64,000 nt of DNA from Astropecten irregularis (lineage: Eukaryota > Echinodermata > Asteroidea > Paxillosida > Astropectinidae): contig OZ020247.1 in assembly GCA_963971285.1 (NCBI GenBank), forward strand, positions 9,816,614 through 9,880,613, written 5' to 3'. This document shows positions 45,590-57,992 of this stretch, in pieces. Below the pieces are notes generated by a model. It made no database searches and was not told the DNA's origin. It saw only the letters and a program-made list of their open reading frames with translations. Each line of letters begins with the position of its first letter. Position 1 is the first letter of the stretch. The position numbers and the translations under genes are program-made.

Positions 45590-46340
45590 ATTTTTTTGGA
45601 GCACTTTGGGAAAGAGTCAACTTTGGGGCAAAAACGCCAAGGGTACCCATTGATCTCTATATAATGGAGATCAATGGGGGTACGTACCCCTTTTTCATTT
45701 TTTGATGAAAAATTAAATGTTCTGAAATGGATTCAATTCTCATCGCAGAGGAGAAATACACCTGTTTTCGATCTAGAAATGAGTTCTTTGCGATCTGAGA
45801 CATATTAGGATGATTTGGAACACTTTTAAATTACAAAAAAGAGAAGGGGTACCCCTTGCCGTTTTTTCAATTTTTAAAGAAAAATCAAATGTTCTGAAAT
45901 GGATTCAATTCTACTCACAGATGCCAAATAGACCTGTTTCCAACTAGAGTTTATAGGATGATTTGGAACACATTGGGAAAAAGAAAATGTTTGGGCAAAA
46001 AAATAACCATAACGACAAGGGGTAACCCTTGCCATTTCTTCAAAAATTTTTATGAAAAATCGAATGTTCTGAAATGGATTCAATTCTACTCAGATGCCAA
46101 ATAGATCTGTTTTTATCTAGAAATTTGCTTACCCATTATTAGGAAGATTAGGAACACTTTGGGAAAAAGGACATTTTCGGTGAAAAATTACCAAAACGAC
46201 GAGGGGTACCCCTTGCAATTTTTTAACCAAATTTTTATGAAAAATCAAATGTTCTGAAATGGGTTCAATTCTACTCACAGATGCCGAATAGATATGTTTT
46301 TCAACTAGAAATGCTCAGAGACACCTATTAGGATGATTCG
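45590..46340 (+). repeat. 170-190-bp tandem array with GGTACC palindrome (array P3)
   Basis: Four or so units with palindromes near 45850, 46020 and 46206 (AAGGGGTACCCCTTG and variants) and a rearranged one near 45640-45695. The body GAAAAATC(A/G)AATGTTCTGAAATGG matches array P1 at 36.9 kb. Confidence 0.9.
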
Positions 46341-46344
46341 GAAC

Positions 46345-46964
46345 ACGCATGATTACATTCCACACTGTAACCAAATCTGATACTCGATGAATCAGTATGC
46401 ACTTACTAGGTCTACTGTGCAGATGGCTAGGGGAACAATAAAAAGATCATAAAAATATGTATTATTATAATTTTCATTCATTGTCTGTGAGCGAACATAT
46501 AAAATACCCAAAATATCATTAAATGCATAGAAAACAATACAAAAATGATGATTATCAGACAAACTTCATTTTTTCTGGTGCACTGCACATTAAATATCGG
46601 ATTTTATTAAAATAATTTCTATATATTATAATTCCAATAATTTGTTTGCACAGACAAAAATAAAATGGTACAGTACAACATGTATTACAAGCTATTCACG
46701 ACTGTACATGGTGTTTGGGACTGAAGAGTATACACCAACTAAGAAAAAAGCGTCTTTTTTTTTCCTTTGGAACTTGTCTAAACGTGTCCCAATAGTTTCT
46801 TGAAACCACTTGGAATTTTGGTGTTGAAGTTATCAGTAAAGACGGCTTATAGTTTCAAACGGAGAAAAAGCAATATTGCAAATTAATACCACCGATGCAT
46901 TATTAATTAATATATTTATTCATTTATTCATTTGACCACAGAACTTAAACCAATGATAATTTGC
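46345..46964. other. AT-rich intergenic, no feature seen
   Basis: No exon or repeat boundaries recognised. Confidence 0.55.
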
Positions 46965-47299
46965 TTAAAGGTAGTATCATACTTTGGTTTTTGTAAAAGA
47001 AATGCAGACTCATGGGGAAAAATATCAAGACAGATACAGTAACAGTCATCTGTGGAAATTTCAGTCCCATACGGTGCCCACTTTTTGAGAAAACAGTGAA
47101 AAACGGCCACAGTATCTTGTAAAAGATCAAAAAGATTTTCGGTTGTTGTTTTACTCTTTACTGGATAAATACACCATTTCAGGCAGAAAAGATTTAACGG
47201 TATGTTTCTACCACCACCATCTTCATACCCTGTAAGTTATTGGTAAATCTGTGAACATTTCTGTTTTGGCTTCTAACCAAAGTATGATACTACCTTTGA
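46965..47299. mobile_element. Family-A MITE
   Basis: TTAAAGGTAGTATCATACTT to AAAGTATGATACTACCTTT; a deletion removes part of the central palindrome. Confidence 0.86.
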
Positions 47300-47764
47300 G
47301 CAGATTATAAACATAATTTCTACCTTAAACAGCCATTAATTTTGGCCTTTTAAAACAAAACTGCTGGAACAAATTTGCAGTTTTGTTTCACGTAAGATCT
47401 AGTCTTGAAGATTTGACAGGAACTGGAAGAGACAGAATGCGTTAGCATGAGCAAATGTTGTCTTTGCATATTATGCTAATTCCTAAGCTCAAATTGAGTG
47501 CATAGAATCCAAAGTTCAATTTTTGCAGATGATAAAAGACAGCTTTCAGTGAAGTGAACAGCACCAGATTTCATTCTAAAAACCAAAATCATCAGATTGG
47601 GGTATTTTTTACCCTTTTTCATTGTACCCCAACAAAATTACTTTCATCCAGCAACACGAAGTATAAAGACAAATGGTCGAAGTTGTAGTTACTGGACTGT
47701 ATGAGTCTATACCTTCCCTTGGTCCTTTAGGTCGGAATTTCATCTGTAAATCTCTCCAAAATCA

Positions 47765-48110
47765 TAACATAACAATAATTATGGCATTTATATAGCGTTC
47801 TTACACAAGTGGTATCACTATCATAATCCCTGGTCATTGGGCTACATTAATATTCCTTAAACCATCAACTCCCTGGGGAGTATACAGCCCCAGCTGCCTG
47901 CAAAGCGCACGAGGGCTAATCAAGCACACAAAGCCATCTCTACCCTCACAGGTACCCATTTACACCTGGGTGACGAGGAGCAATATGTGACAAAGCGTCT
48001 TGCCCAAGGATGCAAGCACCACTAATCCATGGCTGGATTCGAACCCACAATTTGTAGATTGACCACAAGACCTTGAGTACAGACACACCAGACCACTAGG
48101 CCATGACATT
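47765..48110 (-). mobile_element. tRNA-derived SINE (family S), full length
   Basis: Reverse of the 62133 copy, from TAATTATGGCATTTATATAG and CTCCCTGGGGAGTATACAGC to the reversed B-box TGGATTCGAACCCACAATTT (about 48034) and TAGGCCATGAC. Confidence 0.88.
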
Positions 48111-48114
48111 AAAC

Positions 48115-48830
48115 AAAACTCACTGACGTTTTTAAACACACTACTTCCTCAAATTCACTCCATCACCAAAAATTCACCATAGCAACTTCTGATATGATAA
48201 TGTGATACACCTTCAATAACAGACGTGTTTGTAAGTTAACGATGTTGTGCTACCTATCCCCCCACAGTAATTAGACTGAAAATAGTTTTTCAGATCGACA
48301 ATTCTTCAGCAAGCCTAAGCTCCTTGAACGCTATTTCACAATTTCTTTTAATAAACAATTTTTAAGAACATGATTATTATTAAACTTTACAGACATAAAA
48401 TTATACAACTAGAATTATTTCACATGATCAAGTACATTATTTTGTTTGACTCGTAGGCTAAGTGCAGATATTTCATATTTTTTCACTATTTGCAAAACAT
48501 GTACAACACCAAAATACCCTTTTTCACTTAACTTGGCTGCCACGCCTTTACCCTTTCTCCCCAAAACCCAGAAAGTTTGTCAGAACGCTACAAACCATAT
48601 TTCATAGTTTTATGGGTGGATTTAAAGTGTTTTTGTTATTCCTACTTCAAATTGTACAAAAGTGAAAATAAATTTGACGTCCTTTAAAAAAAAAAAGAGT
48701 AAGGAACAGTAGATCTGTAAAGAATAGATAAGTCATACATTTATAAATAATGTATATTTAAAAGAGCACAATAAAACTAGGGGAAATTAAAGAGCTGCTT
48801 AAGCATGAAAAATCTTCCTGATTACCAACA
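48115..48830. other. AT-rich intergenic, no feature seen
   Basis: No credible exon; a 67-codon ORF at 48462 has no recognisable similarity and is in repeat-like AT-rich DNA. Confidence 0.55.
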
Positions 48831-49243
48831 GGGGCCAATTTCACGGCGCTGCTAAGCACAACAATTTGCTTACCACAAAAATGTCTTGCCCAATAAAACA
48901 AACCACAGTTAAAAATTCCATTTGATATTCATGGTCAGTCAACAACAGCCAAAGAACAATCACAAGGCGATACATAACACATGGATATTTTTTGTTAACC
49001 CTGTTTTTAGTAAGACTGAAATGTCATGCTTAGCAAATTTTTGTGCCTAACAGTTTTATGAAATTGGCCCCAGGATTACCAACCAAATTTTCATGTGATA
49101 TTTACTGCTATTGACTCGTGTTTCAGCCAGTGTTTGCTGAGCATAACATTCACAATGAGTTTTGGCTGACACTAATTTCATTTACCAAGGTTTTTTGGTG
49201 CTTAGCAAGTTTTGATACTTTAGCACCTCTATGAAATTGTCCC
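48831..49243. mobile_element. Family-I hairpin MITE plus an adjoining partial copy
   Basis: GGGGCCAATTTCACGGCGCT to TTTATGAAATTGGCCCC (49072), then a second left-truncated copy ending CACCTCTATGAAATTG (49243). Confidence 0.75.
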
Positions 49244-49249
49244 TGATCT

Positions 49250-51050
49250 GATTAAAGTAGCTAAATTTCCCCCAAATACAGATAGATTTCAATAACAATC
49301 TGTATTTTTTTTTTCTGGGAAGAACTTTATTGACGACCATCACTTGTGCACAAACCGTATGGGACAGACAGAGGGAGTTTTGGAGAAAAAAAGGCTGCCG
49401 ACGCATTCAAAGTGCATAGGTCAAGAAACCCCATAAAACTCACTATTCATATATGCTACCCCAGTATCATACACCTGAGGGTGTAGTTCATTATGACTTG
49501 CATCCCAATAAGTTAACTCTTAGAGGATATAACCCCTTTTCCGTAATGGTTACCACTTGAATTCTTACCTATTGTTCTTGGCAGGATATCCCATCCCATG
49601 TTTGTTTTGTTTTCATGCATAGGAGTTTGAGAAATGTTATTTGGGGGAAGGGGGGGGGGTCGAGAATAATTCCTTTGCTTGAGTTGGAGCTTAGTGACAA
49701 GGTTTTTGATTTCTCTATACTAGCCCCATCCTGAAGAAAGTAAATAAATAAATAAAAACAGCAAAACATCAAGAAGTTATTATGCACGAGAATCAACATG
49801 GTATCACTTCTGAGGTATGTGGTACACTAATGACGAAACAATGGACAACGCACAGCAAGGGAGCAAAGCGCAACATCAAATCAGTTGAGGATGACCCCAG
49901 TATTCAAATGAGGTCATATGCAAAACGGTCTACTCTTCCTCCATCCATTCTGGGTTGATATAATGTTAATATTTTCACACGATAAAGCATGAAAACTTGT
50001 GCAGGATGTCTAAGAGGTTTTTGGCTGCGGTTCTGAAGTAGATTCTCTGGTTTGAAAAGGAAAACAGAGTTTCAGCTTCAATGAAAAACCACAACCTATG
50101 TTTTCAGCATTTGGATGTCAGAGCTGGAGCCTGAGCCTAAGCCTACGTTTCGTAAACGCCCCTCCAAACACAATCACCCAAATAACAATTGATATCCCCA
50201 ATATACCATTAAATGCTTATGTTCTACTAAATATTAATAATACATATCCCCCCGAAATAAAATTAAAATTATTCAATCAAAATAAGAACAAATTTATTTG
50301 AAATATGACTAACAATTAATGGCCCCCAACATGCAGGGATCTGTAAGCAGTGCAAGGTGGTGAGTCCGGTATCAGACACACACAAAATCACATACTATAA
50401 ACACTGGCAAAGTAGACTGGCTCCGGAGGGATACTTCAATACTTGGCGTAGTTTTTTTTTTTTACAACTTAACAAAGAAATTAAATACAGTGACGTTCTT
50501 AGTTTCTACAAAAATATGGCCACTTCTGTAATAAAATGGTTGCATTTCCCTGTTAGACAAGCCAAGTGCTATCGTTGAATGAGACAATGCACCCTTGAAA
50601 CGAAGCTAGCAAACTAAAAGCCAGTTCAAAATGAACGGCTACGATTGCGGCTACAGCTGTTGCCGAGGGTAACACAAGGATTTCCACCTAGCCACAGCCA
50701 CTGCTGTAGCTATTGCTTCCTATCCGTACTACTGACAAATATACCCTTCACCCCCATCTTCCCAAAATGTTTATTTTGATTCAAATTTTTTGGTGTTTTT
50801 TTTTATAGTTCATAGAAATATGCAAATTAGGCTTGCCCTAATTTGCATGGAAACTTTATACAAAAGATCACAAAGTCCAACTTCAGCACAGTATTGCCTA
50901 TACAATATTCCTCATAATCTTCTTTGTCCGAGCGTGGAGGAATACCACCATGGTCCAAGACTCGCAGCTAAAAAAAATTAAATCAAAGCACTGTTGGAAT
51001 TCAATAAATAAATTTTCTAAAAAGAAGAATATTTCACCAAACAAGAATCA
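49250..51050. other. Intergenic, nothing recognised
   Basis: AT-rich; G-run at 49649-49659, a small TTTGCAT/ATGCAAATTAGG inverted pair near 50820-50846. No repeat ends or exon seen. Confidence 0.5.
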
Positions 51051-51061
51051 TGATGTATGTA

Positions 51062-51511
51062 CAGGGTGTCCCCAAAAAAAACGCAACACTTTTGTGTCAA
51101 GAACTATTATATGAAAATTAAACCGTTTACCACTTCAAGATTCACATATGTGATACAGCTATGTCTTGGCTATCACCATGTAGAATTTGAGCAAAATTGG
51201 ACTGAAATTGAGAAACAAAACTAAGACGGAATCACCCAACCTTAAAACCAAATTTCCATGTTTCTTTCAATACACATTATGTGTGCACTGACCACTTATT
51301 CTGGAATAGTGCAAATTTGTTTTTAAAGAGTACTCTTTCAATTGGTCATATTTTTGCCAATTTCAGCCCGGTTTTGCTTACATTCTACATGGTGATAGCC
51401 AAGACATGGTTGCATCATAAAACTGAATCTTGAAGATATAAACAGTTAAATTTTAACATAATGGATCCCAACAAAGTGTTGCATTTTTTTTGGGGGGGGG
51501 GGGACATGCTG
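51062..51511. mobile_element. TA-flanked MITE (N2)
   Basis: CAGGGTGTCCCCAAAAAAAA left and an imperfect right end, GGGACATGCTG, next to a G-run. Same family as 40136-40598 but without the MRPL57 fragment: here the corresponding position reads CACCATGTAGAATTTGAGCA. Confidence 0.83.
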
Positions 51512-51867
51512 TATACATTTCATTTGCCCCCACGGCTTGGACCAAATCTGATTCACTGTCGCTGTTTCTACCATCAAATCCAGCTTTTGCTTCCATTTTT
51601 CGAGTCGCACAACCAAAAATTTTTATCCACCATATGCTGTTTTATACACAGTGGACTGCCAAGACAGATATGGAATAAAGAAAGAACCCAAAACATAACA
51701 AAATGCAGTGTATTTTTAAAGCTATACAAAATGTACAAGTTATTCTATACACAAATTTCTTTCTTTCTTTTTTTACCCTTCTTATATTATTTGTGTGTGG
51801 TAATATGACTGGAAGGGGTTGGTTTAAAAAACTGAAGATAGCCCAAGTTGGGAGTGAAATCTAGCGA

Positions 51868-52320
51868 TGAGTCCTCCATTGCTATGGTGTGGAGAAACCA
51901 GTCCCTCACACTGAAACAAGACTGATGGTCTCTTCATAGTACAAATAGGACTGGAAGGGGTGCCTAGTCTACAGCAAGGCAATGGATGCCTCCACCCCTA
52001 TGGTGTGGAGAAACCAGTCCCTCACACTGAAACAAGACTAATGGTCTCTTCATAGTACACATAGGACTGGAAGGGGTACCTAGTCTACAGCAAGGAAATG
52101 GATGCCTCCACCCGTATGGTATGGAGAAACCAGTCCCTCACACTGAAACAAGACTGATGGTCTCTTCATAGTACAAATAGGACTGGAAGGGGTACCTAGT
52201 CCACAGCAAGGCAATGAATGCCTCCACCCCTATGGTGTGGAGAAACCAGTCCATCACACTGAAACAAGACTGATGGTCTCTTTACAATACAAATTGGACC
52301 GAAAGGGACATAGGTTATAA
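51868..52320 (+). repeat. 116-bp tandem repeat, about four copies
   Basis: GGAGAAACCAGTCCCTCACA starts at 51891, 52007, 52123 and 52239, exactly 116 bp apart; units also contain GACTGATGGTCTCTTCATAG and GGACTGGAAGGGGT. Confidence 0.95.
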
Positions 52321-52399
52321 AATACAACTGCTGTCAATGTTACCATAGTACCAGTTCTTCAGTTGCTCTGTTTTTCTTTTATATCCCCATCAACCAAAT

Positions 52400-52690
52400 T
52401 TAAGTTATTTTTCCTATTCCCTTTTTTTGTCAGAGAAAAAGGTTTGAGGCTTTGCATTGGTTGTGGTACTAAAGATCAGTGACACTAATTTGTTCGGAGT
52501 ATATTTGAAACTTTTTGGGGTTGGTCTTTTTGGGGTTGGTTGACAATTCTTCCAAGAAGTTATTTTTCCTTTCCCCTTTTTTTTCCAGTGAAAAAGGTTT
52601 GAGGCTGGGGATTGGTTGTGGTACTAAAACACTAATTTTTTTCGTAGTATATTTGACACTTTTTGGTGTTGGTTGAAAATTCTTCCATGC
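52400..52690 (+). repeat. 156-bp direct duplication
   Basis: GTTATTTTTCCTATTCCCTT (52404) and GTTATTTTTCCTTTCCCCTT (52559) begin two similar units containing AAAAAGGTTTGAGGCT and GGTTGTGGTACTAAA. Confidence 0.85.
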
Positions 52691-52699
52691 AAGTGATAC

Positions 52700-53880
52700 A
52701 CTCAAACCTGGTCTGGGAGGACATGGGCCTGAAACATTCTGCAGAACGACGTACACCTTTTCACCAACATACAACTGACAGTCTCAAAAGAATAAACCAA
52801 TTCTGCCCTACAATTCAATCAATGTCATAAAATGTATCATTCAGAAAAAATATAATATTAATCTTAGAAATGATATTCAAAGTGATATTTTAATCATGTA
52901 TTTTTATACAAAACAATTACGACAAATAACAAGATTGTAATATTTCATTCTTCTTTACATAATATATTCTTTGCTTTTACAGATTTTCATGTAGGCAAAT
53001 GAAAAATGTTCAGTTGATGATTTATGCATTGAGAATTGAAACTGATATGTACACTGAATAGTCCAATGAGTATAAGGACATCATGACTTCAATTTGAAAC
53101 AGTGTAAAGGGTTATAGGCTGGGAACCTGAAGCTGCTTAGCCACAAATATTTGCTAAGCTTGATAAAAAAACAAATTGGGATGACCAACAACTTCATCTG
53201 ATTAAGTTCTCTGATTTTAAATTGAATCAGAATCTTGTTTGTGTTACGGCAAAAAAACAAATTTGCAAAGGAATTTTGGTCGGCAAGTTCTTTCGCAAGG
53301 CTTTTAGTGCTCGGGCAAAATTAGAGTATTTAAGCAGTCCTATGAAATTTAAGTTGCTCCAGACCTTAAATCTGCTTATATTACCGGGTTTGTTTTTCTG
53401 GCAAACTGTCAGATAACACAGCTGAGTGGTCAATGTGCTTTTTCTGAACTTACAGACCAATGTGATCGATACATTTAAAAAAAATTCATTCATTCAATTG
53501 GGGGTGGGCGTGTCATTAGTTTCACCACTGTTATTAGGCCAATAACCCAACCAATAGCAGCACAGTAATTACTTATGAATATGCATATAAGTCATTACTC
53601 ATGAATGCATGATCTACTGTGGCGAACGACATTTTGCAAACAACTAATAACTGGGATCATGGAGGTGACATGCTATGTGAAGGGGGAAAAAGAGAGAAGA
53701 TTTCCACTTTTCAGATGATGCAATTTTTATAAGAATTTGTCTAAAAAAATATGGCAGCAATACAGAGGGGCACACCTCACTTCTACGAGCTTTACAAATA
53801 CATGTAGCAAGCTTTCAGACCGAAACGAAACAAATGATGGTTTTGGAACCTTACAAACTCAGTGCTCTACCTGTTTAATA
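52700..53880. other. Intergenic, no feature seen
   Basis: AT-rich. A partial family-I-like phrase (GAAGCTGCTTAGCCACAAAT, 53130) is present. No exon recognised. Confidence 0.5.
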
Positions 53881-53929
53881 AAGATGGTCTATACCTAGGA
53901 GACTTGAGGGGAGACAGATGAGAGCTGGT

Positions 53930-53980
53930 TGGCTGGATGGCTCGCTGGCTGGATGGCTCGCTTGCTGGCTGGTCTCCGAG
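53930..53980 (+). repeat. GGCTGGATGGCTCGCT short tandem repeat
   Basis: Three to four copies of GGCTGGATGGCTCGCT-like 12-16-bp units. Confidence 0.8.
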
Positions 53981-54028
53981 GAACTACTCATCTTTTGTGC
54001 GTGGAAGACATGGTCTACAGGGGCATCA

Positions 54029-54135
54029 TTAAATGTAGAGCAGGGGACCGGTTGTCATCTGTAGGACCTGGGATGAGACGCTATAGTACGACTGGTCAGT
54101 GTTAGCTGACCTGGGCATGCAGTACTGCACTCCGT
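54029..54135 (-). CDS. Candidate terminal exon of an unidentified minus-strand gene
   Basis: On the minus strand an AG (54137-54136) precedes an open frame reading GVQYCMPRSANTDQSYYSVS, then SQVLQMTTGPLLYI and TAA (54031-54029). It is GC-balanced and non-repetitive, unlike its surroundings, and would enter in phase 1. The acceptor has a poor polypyrimidine tract, no upstream exon was found up to the window end, and the plus strand is also open across the same bases. Product not recognised. Confidence 0.22.
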
Positions 54136-54338
54136 CTGTTCACGTTGTATGTTCCTAATAAGATGGCAAAGGTTGAGGGAAACAATGGAAAGAATGTACT
54201 AATTAGAATCAATTCAACAATGGTTAACTATAGACTATGAAGGATATGACATCAAACCAATCTAGCAAAATGAGGCATAAAACGCAGACCCCAAATTCAC
54301 AGAGCTTTTTGAACATTGCTTAGCAGGAATGAGGACCA

Positions 54339-54584
54339 GGGGCCAATTTCATATAGCTGCAAGTTAAGCACAAAATTTGCTTAAGCATGAAAAGTCTTCC
54401 TTGATCAGACAGGATTGCCAACCAAATTTTTATGTGATGTTTATTGCTTTTGACTTGTATTCGGTCATTGTTTGCTGAGCAAAACATTCACAAGGAGTTT
54501 GGGGTGGCATACTGATTTTATTTACCAAGGTTTTTGGTGCTTAAGCAAATTTTTGTGCTGAAGCAGCTCTATGAAATTGGCCCC
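54339..54584. mobile_element. Family-I hairpin MITE
   Basis: GGGGCCAATTTCATATAGCT to AGCTCTATGAAATTGGCCCC. Confidence 0.8.
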
Positions 54585-54833
54585 AGATTAGTATGCATCA
54601 CACTGAATTTTGGTTGTTAACCTACATGGGTATAAGCATGTTTTACCGTAAATGCTTACCAAATGTGAGTGTTTTCAAACTCCATTAAAATGAGAACACT
54701 GGTTTGCTCTATAGCGAGGTATATTTTTTGGGCCTCAAAATATGAGCATTCTTTTTTGACTCCCAAACTTCTACTTAGTTTTCAAGAAGTATTGTGTTCT
54801 TTTACATAGAATGCCATAATATTAACTACCAGG

Positions 54834-55195
54834 GGCCGATTTTACTAACGCTTGCGATCATCGTTAAAGTCAAAATCCATCGCTAAACGGAAAATCGATT
54901 GCTATTTTGCATAGCAATTTTCCGTGTAACATGGATCGGCCTAAGAATCACCAAGTCAGTATCTTCTCATCCCACCAAATACCCTTACCCTTTCCTCAAC
55001 TGATTACTGCAAAATGCAACGATGAGACACTGTTTGACCTGGAGCTGATTTCACTAACGCTTTGTGATATTTCGCTAAAGCACAAATCCATCGCTAAAAG
55101 AAAAATTGCTACGCAAAGTAGCGATCGATTTTCTGTAAAGCGCTGGATTTTGGCTTTAGCGATGATCACAAAGCGTTAGTGAAATTGGCCCCTGG
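54834..55195. mobile_element. Family-H hairpin MITEs, first cluster
   Basis: A left partial copy (GGGGCCGATTTTACTAACGC, 54834-54925) and a full copy (GAGCTGATTTCACTAACGCT to TAGTGAAATTGGCCCC, about 55042-55195) with GCGATCGATTTTCTGTAAAG in the hairpin. 54931-55195 is directly duplicated at 59167-59423. Confidence 0.82.
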
Positions 55196-55308
55196 TGCTA
55201 ATACAATCTACCAATGACAAAAAACACTAACAACCACATGATTACAATGTTACCTCGAAGGAAAATCACAATCAATACATCTACACAATGGCACAGACAC
55301 ATAGGTTT

Positions 55309-55664
55309 CAGTTTGTTTCGCACACAAGATCAGTGATCTTGCAGATCCCAACCCAATGCAGGATATGCTAAAATGGGATCTAGATCAGCAGGATCCATGA
55401 TCTCATGCACGAAACAAACAGGGCCAATTTCACAGCCCTGCTTAGCACAAACATTTGCTAACCATGACATTTTTGTCTTAATAAAAACAGGACCAACAAC
55501 CAAATGTCCATTTGTTGTGTATCACATGTGATTGTTCTTTGGCTGTTGTTTGCTGACCATGAATATCAAATCGAATTTGTACAGGTGGTTTGTTTTATTG
55601 GCCAAGACCTTTTTGTGTTAAGCAATTTTTTTGTGCTGAGCAGCTCCATGAAATTGGCCCCGGG
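55309..55664. mobile_element. GTTTGTTT palindrome MITE followed by a family-I copy
   Basis: 55309-55424 is related to 1192-1344 (GATATGCTAAAATGGGATCT shared). It runs into GGGCCAATTTCACAGCCCTG to CATGAAATTGGCCCC (55424-55664). Confidence 0.75.
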
Positions 55665-55808
55665 TCCTATTATTATTTTATCAGATTTCGACTTGGGAAT
55701 GTGTTGAGAAAAAAAAAAAAATTAGGGGGCTGGGGAACTGAAAGAAGAATACCAAAGGTGCAGAGTTCAAACTGAAATGTGTCTGAAATACGTGTACATG
55801 TAGAACAG

Positions 55809-55973
55809 GTAATAGGGCTCCACGCTCGAGCTATTTATAGAATACGCCCTTAAGCTATAGTTACCCGAATGCTCAGACAAATATCACAACGTTTATGTGT
55901 AAGTTAATGGGGCAACGTGCGACTTGTTTGTCCAAACATCTGAATATGACGTCACGAGTGCGGAGCCCTATTA
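55809..55973. mobile_element. MITE with TAATAGGGCTCC ends
   Basis: TAATAGGGCTCCACGCTCG left and CGAGTGCGGAGCCCTATTA right, a clear inverted pair around a 125-bp centre. Confidence 0.8.
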
Positions 55974-56960
55974 TTATGACGTGATATACAGTTGTGATGG
56001 TGGAAGTAGAACAATAACTAGTTTGCGGAGTATTAATGTGGCCAGTTTGCCACACAGTGTCTACTTAATGAAATGTATAATTAAAGGTGTCAGAAATTTG
56101 TGGATGACCATTTCAAAGGAGAGGAAAGTCACCTGAATCGCAAACAAAATATTACAAAACAAAATCACCAACTCAATAAAAGTAAATGGAATTCACTACA
56201 CATCAAATCAAAAACAGCTCACAACAAAAGGACACAGCGATAATATTTCTGTTAGCCAAAACAACCATGCAATGAACATGCACCTAATAAACATTGAAAT
56301 TAACCTGTGTATTTCAACATGTGAATGTGAAGACTGCACAGCAATACATTATCACACCAGCATAACAACTGCGCAAATGTACACACAGTGCCTATAATAT
56401 TGTAATAGCTAGGGCTGTCAAACAGTGTGGAATGATTTGCATTATCATGAATATTCATAACTTGAATAACACAAATTTGCATATCCTGTATAAACTTGAA
56501 GTTTTCTAAATCAATGAAAAATATTCTGAAACATAATCATTAAAAAAATGCCAGTGCCCACCCAAAAAACAAAAAAGAAATATATAAAATGTATACCAAC
56601 ATCAAAATGATAAGGGGACAATTTAAAAAGTGTGACACAATTTAGTCAATCTTGAACAAACCACTGAAGAATCATACAATGCTACGTAAAGCCATGGAAC
56701 ACACAATCGCAAAGTTTGAGAAACAATACGTATCTGTTCTTGTTGCTAAATTTAAAGGTGGTAGACGGCCAATTTTTCAAACAGCTACATGAAGAGCATT
56801 TCCATCGTAATGGTTCAGGGACATTTTTGTAAGTTACATCTTGTTTGCATATTTGTATGCATTTCAAGGAACCATAAGTGGTATTCTTGCTGATTCCAAT
56901 AAGACATTTTTTAATTGGAGTCTTTCAAGAAGGATTGATCAAGGAATAGGTCAAAGCCAC

Positions 56961-57308
56961 TTAAAGGTATATATCATACTTTGGTTTTTGTCAAAGAAAT
57001 ACAGATTCATGGGCAAAAATACCAAGACAGATACAGTAACAGTCATCTGTGAACATTTCAGTCCCATACGATGGCCACTTTTTGAGAAAACAGTGAAAAC
57101 GGTTACAGTATTTCTTAAGTATTTTCTCTTTTATTCTTGATCTTTTAAAAGATCAAAAATAATTTTGGTCATTGGTTTTACTCCTTTCTGGATAAATAAA
57201 GCATTTCACCATGTTTCTACCATCACCATCTTTATACCCTGTAAGTTATAGGTAAATCTGTGAAGATTTCTGTTTCGGTATGCTACCAAAGTATGATACT
57301 ACCTTTAA
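56961..57308. mobile_element. Family-A MITE
   Basis: TTAAAGGTATATATCATACT to AAGTATGATACTACCTTTAA. It joins the end of a diverged 16915-type MITE (about 56790-56960). Confidence 0.86.
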
Positions 57309-57531
57309 CATGTAACTTTATAGGTTATCGTGGAATTGCCCTAGTGAATACTTTGTTGAATTTCCGGTAAAAAGAAGGCTCATTATCTGATGAGCCACAT
57401 GCACAGAGACTATAAACAGCATGCAACTACACTTGTACGAACACACAAATCGGGATGTGTACAAATCAACAAAAATCTACAAGAAAACACTACAAGAAAA
57501 CATTGATAGAAAGTTCAATTGTTACTCACTA

Positions 57532-57577
57532 GTAACCCTCACTGGTAACCCTCACTGGTAACCCTCACTGGTAACCC
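57532..57577 (+). repeat. 14-bp tandem repeat GTAACCCTCACTG
   Basis: Three full copies of GGTAACCCTCACT-type unit plus partial flanking copies. Confidence 0.9.
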
Positions 57578-57678
57578 GGAATTCTATTTGTTCCTTGCTG
57601 GTTCAGTAACGCACTAGAAATCTGACAGTTTTCCTTTGATAAAGTGTGTGAATGTGTACATGGTGTGTGTGTATATAG

Positions 57679-57942
57679 TGGCATATCTAGGGGGAAGATG
57701 GTGGGGGGGGGGGGGGGGCAAGTGCCCCAGGTGCCATTTTTAGGGCGTGCAAACAAAAAATGCAAAGAAAGAAAACAAAAGTTTTTGTTCTCTTGAAGTT
57801 ATTGGACATAGAATCCAATGAACTAACAAAGAAATATTCTCATTTCAAATTGTCTGATTTTTTTTTCACTGGCATCAGAAGTTGGAATTAGGGGCGAAAT
57901 TTTAGCGCTTGCCCCAGCCGCCGTTTTCCCTAGATATGCCGC
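57679..57942. mobile_element. MITE with GTGGCATATCTAGGG ends
   Basis: GTGGCATATCTAGGGGGAAG left, with a 17-base G run, then GGCAAGTGCCCC; right GGCGCTTGCCCC-like, CCCTAGATATGCCGC. Confidence 0.8.
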
Positions 57943-57992
57943 TTGTGTGTATTCCATTCTGGACACGGATTCCTAAGTGCTATTCTGCATGT

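Noticed and set aside
52469-52774. 101-codon minus-strand ORF
   Set aside because: Covers the 156-bp direct duplication; internal similarity is at DNA level and no domain is visible.
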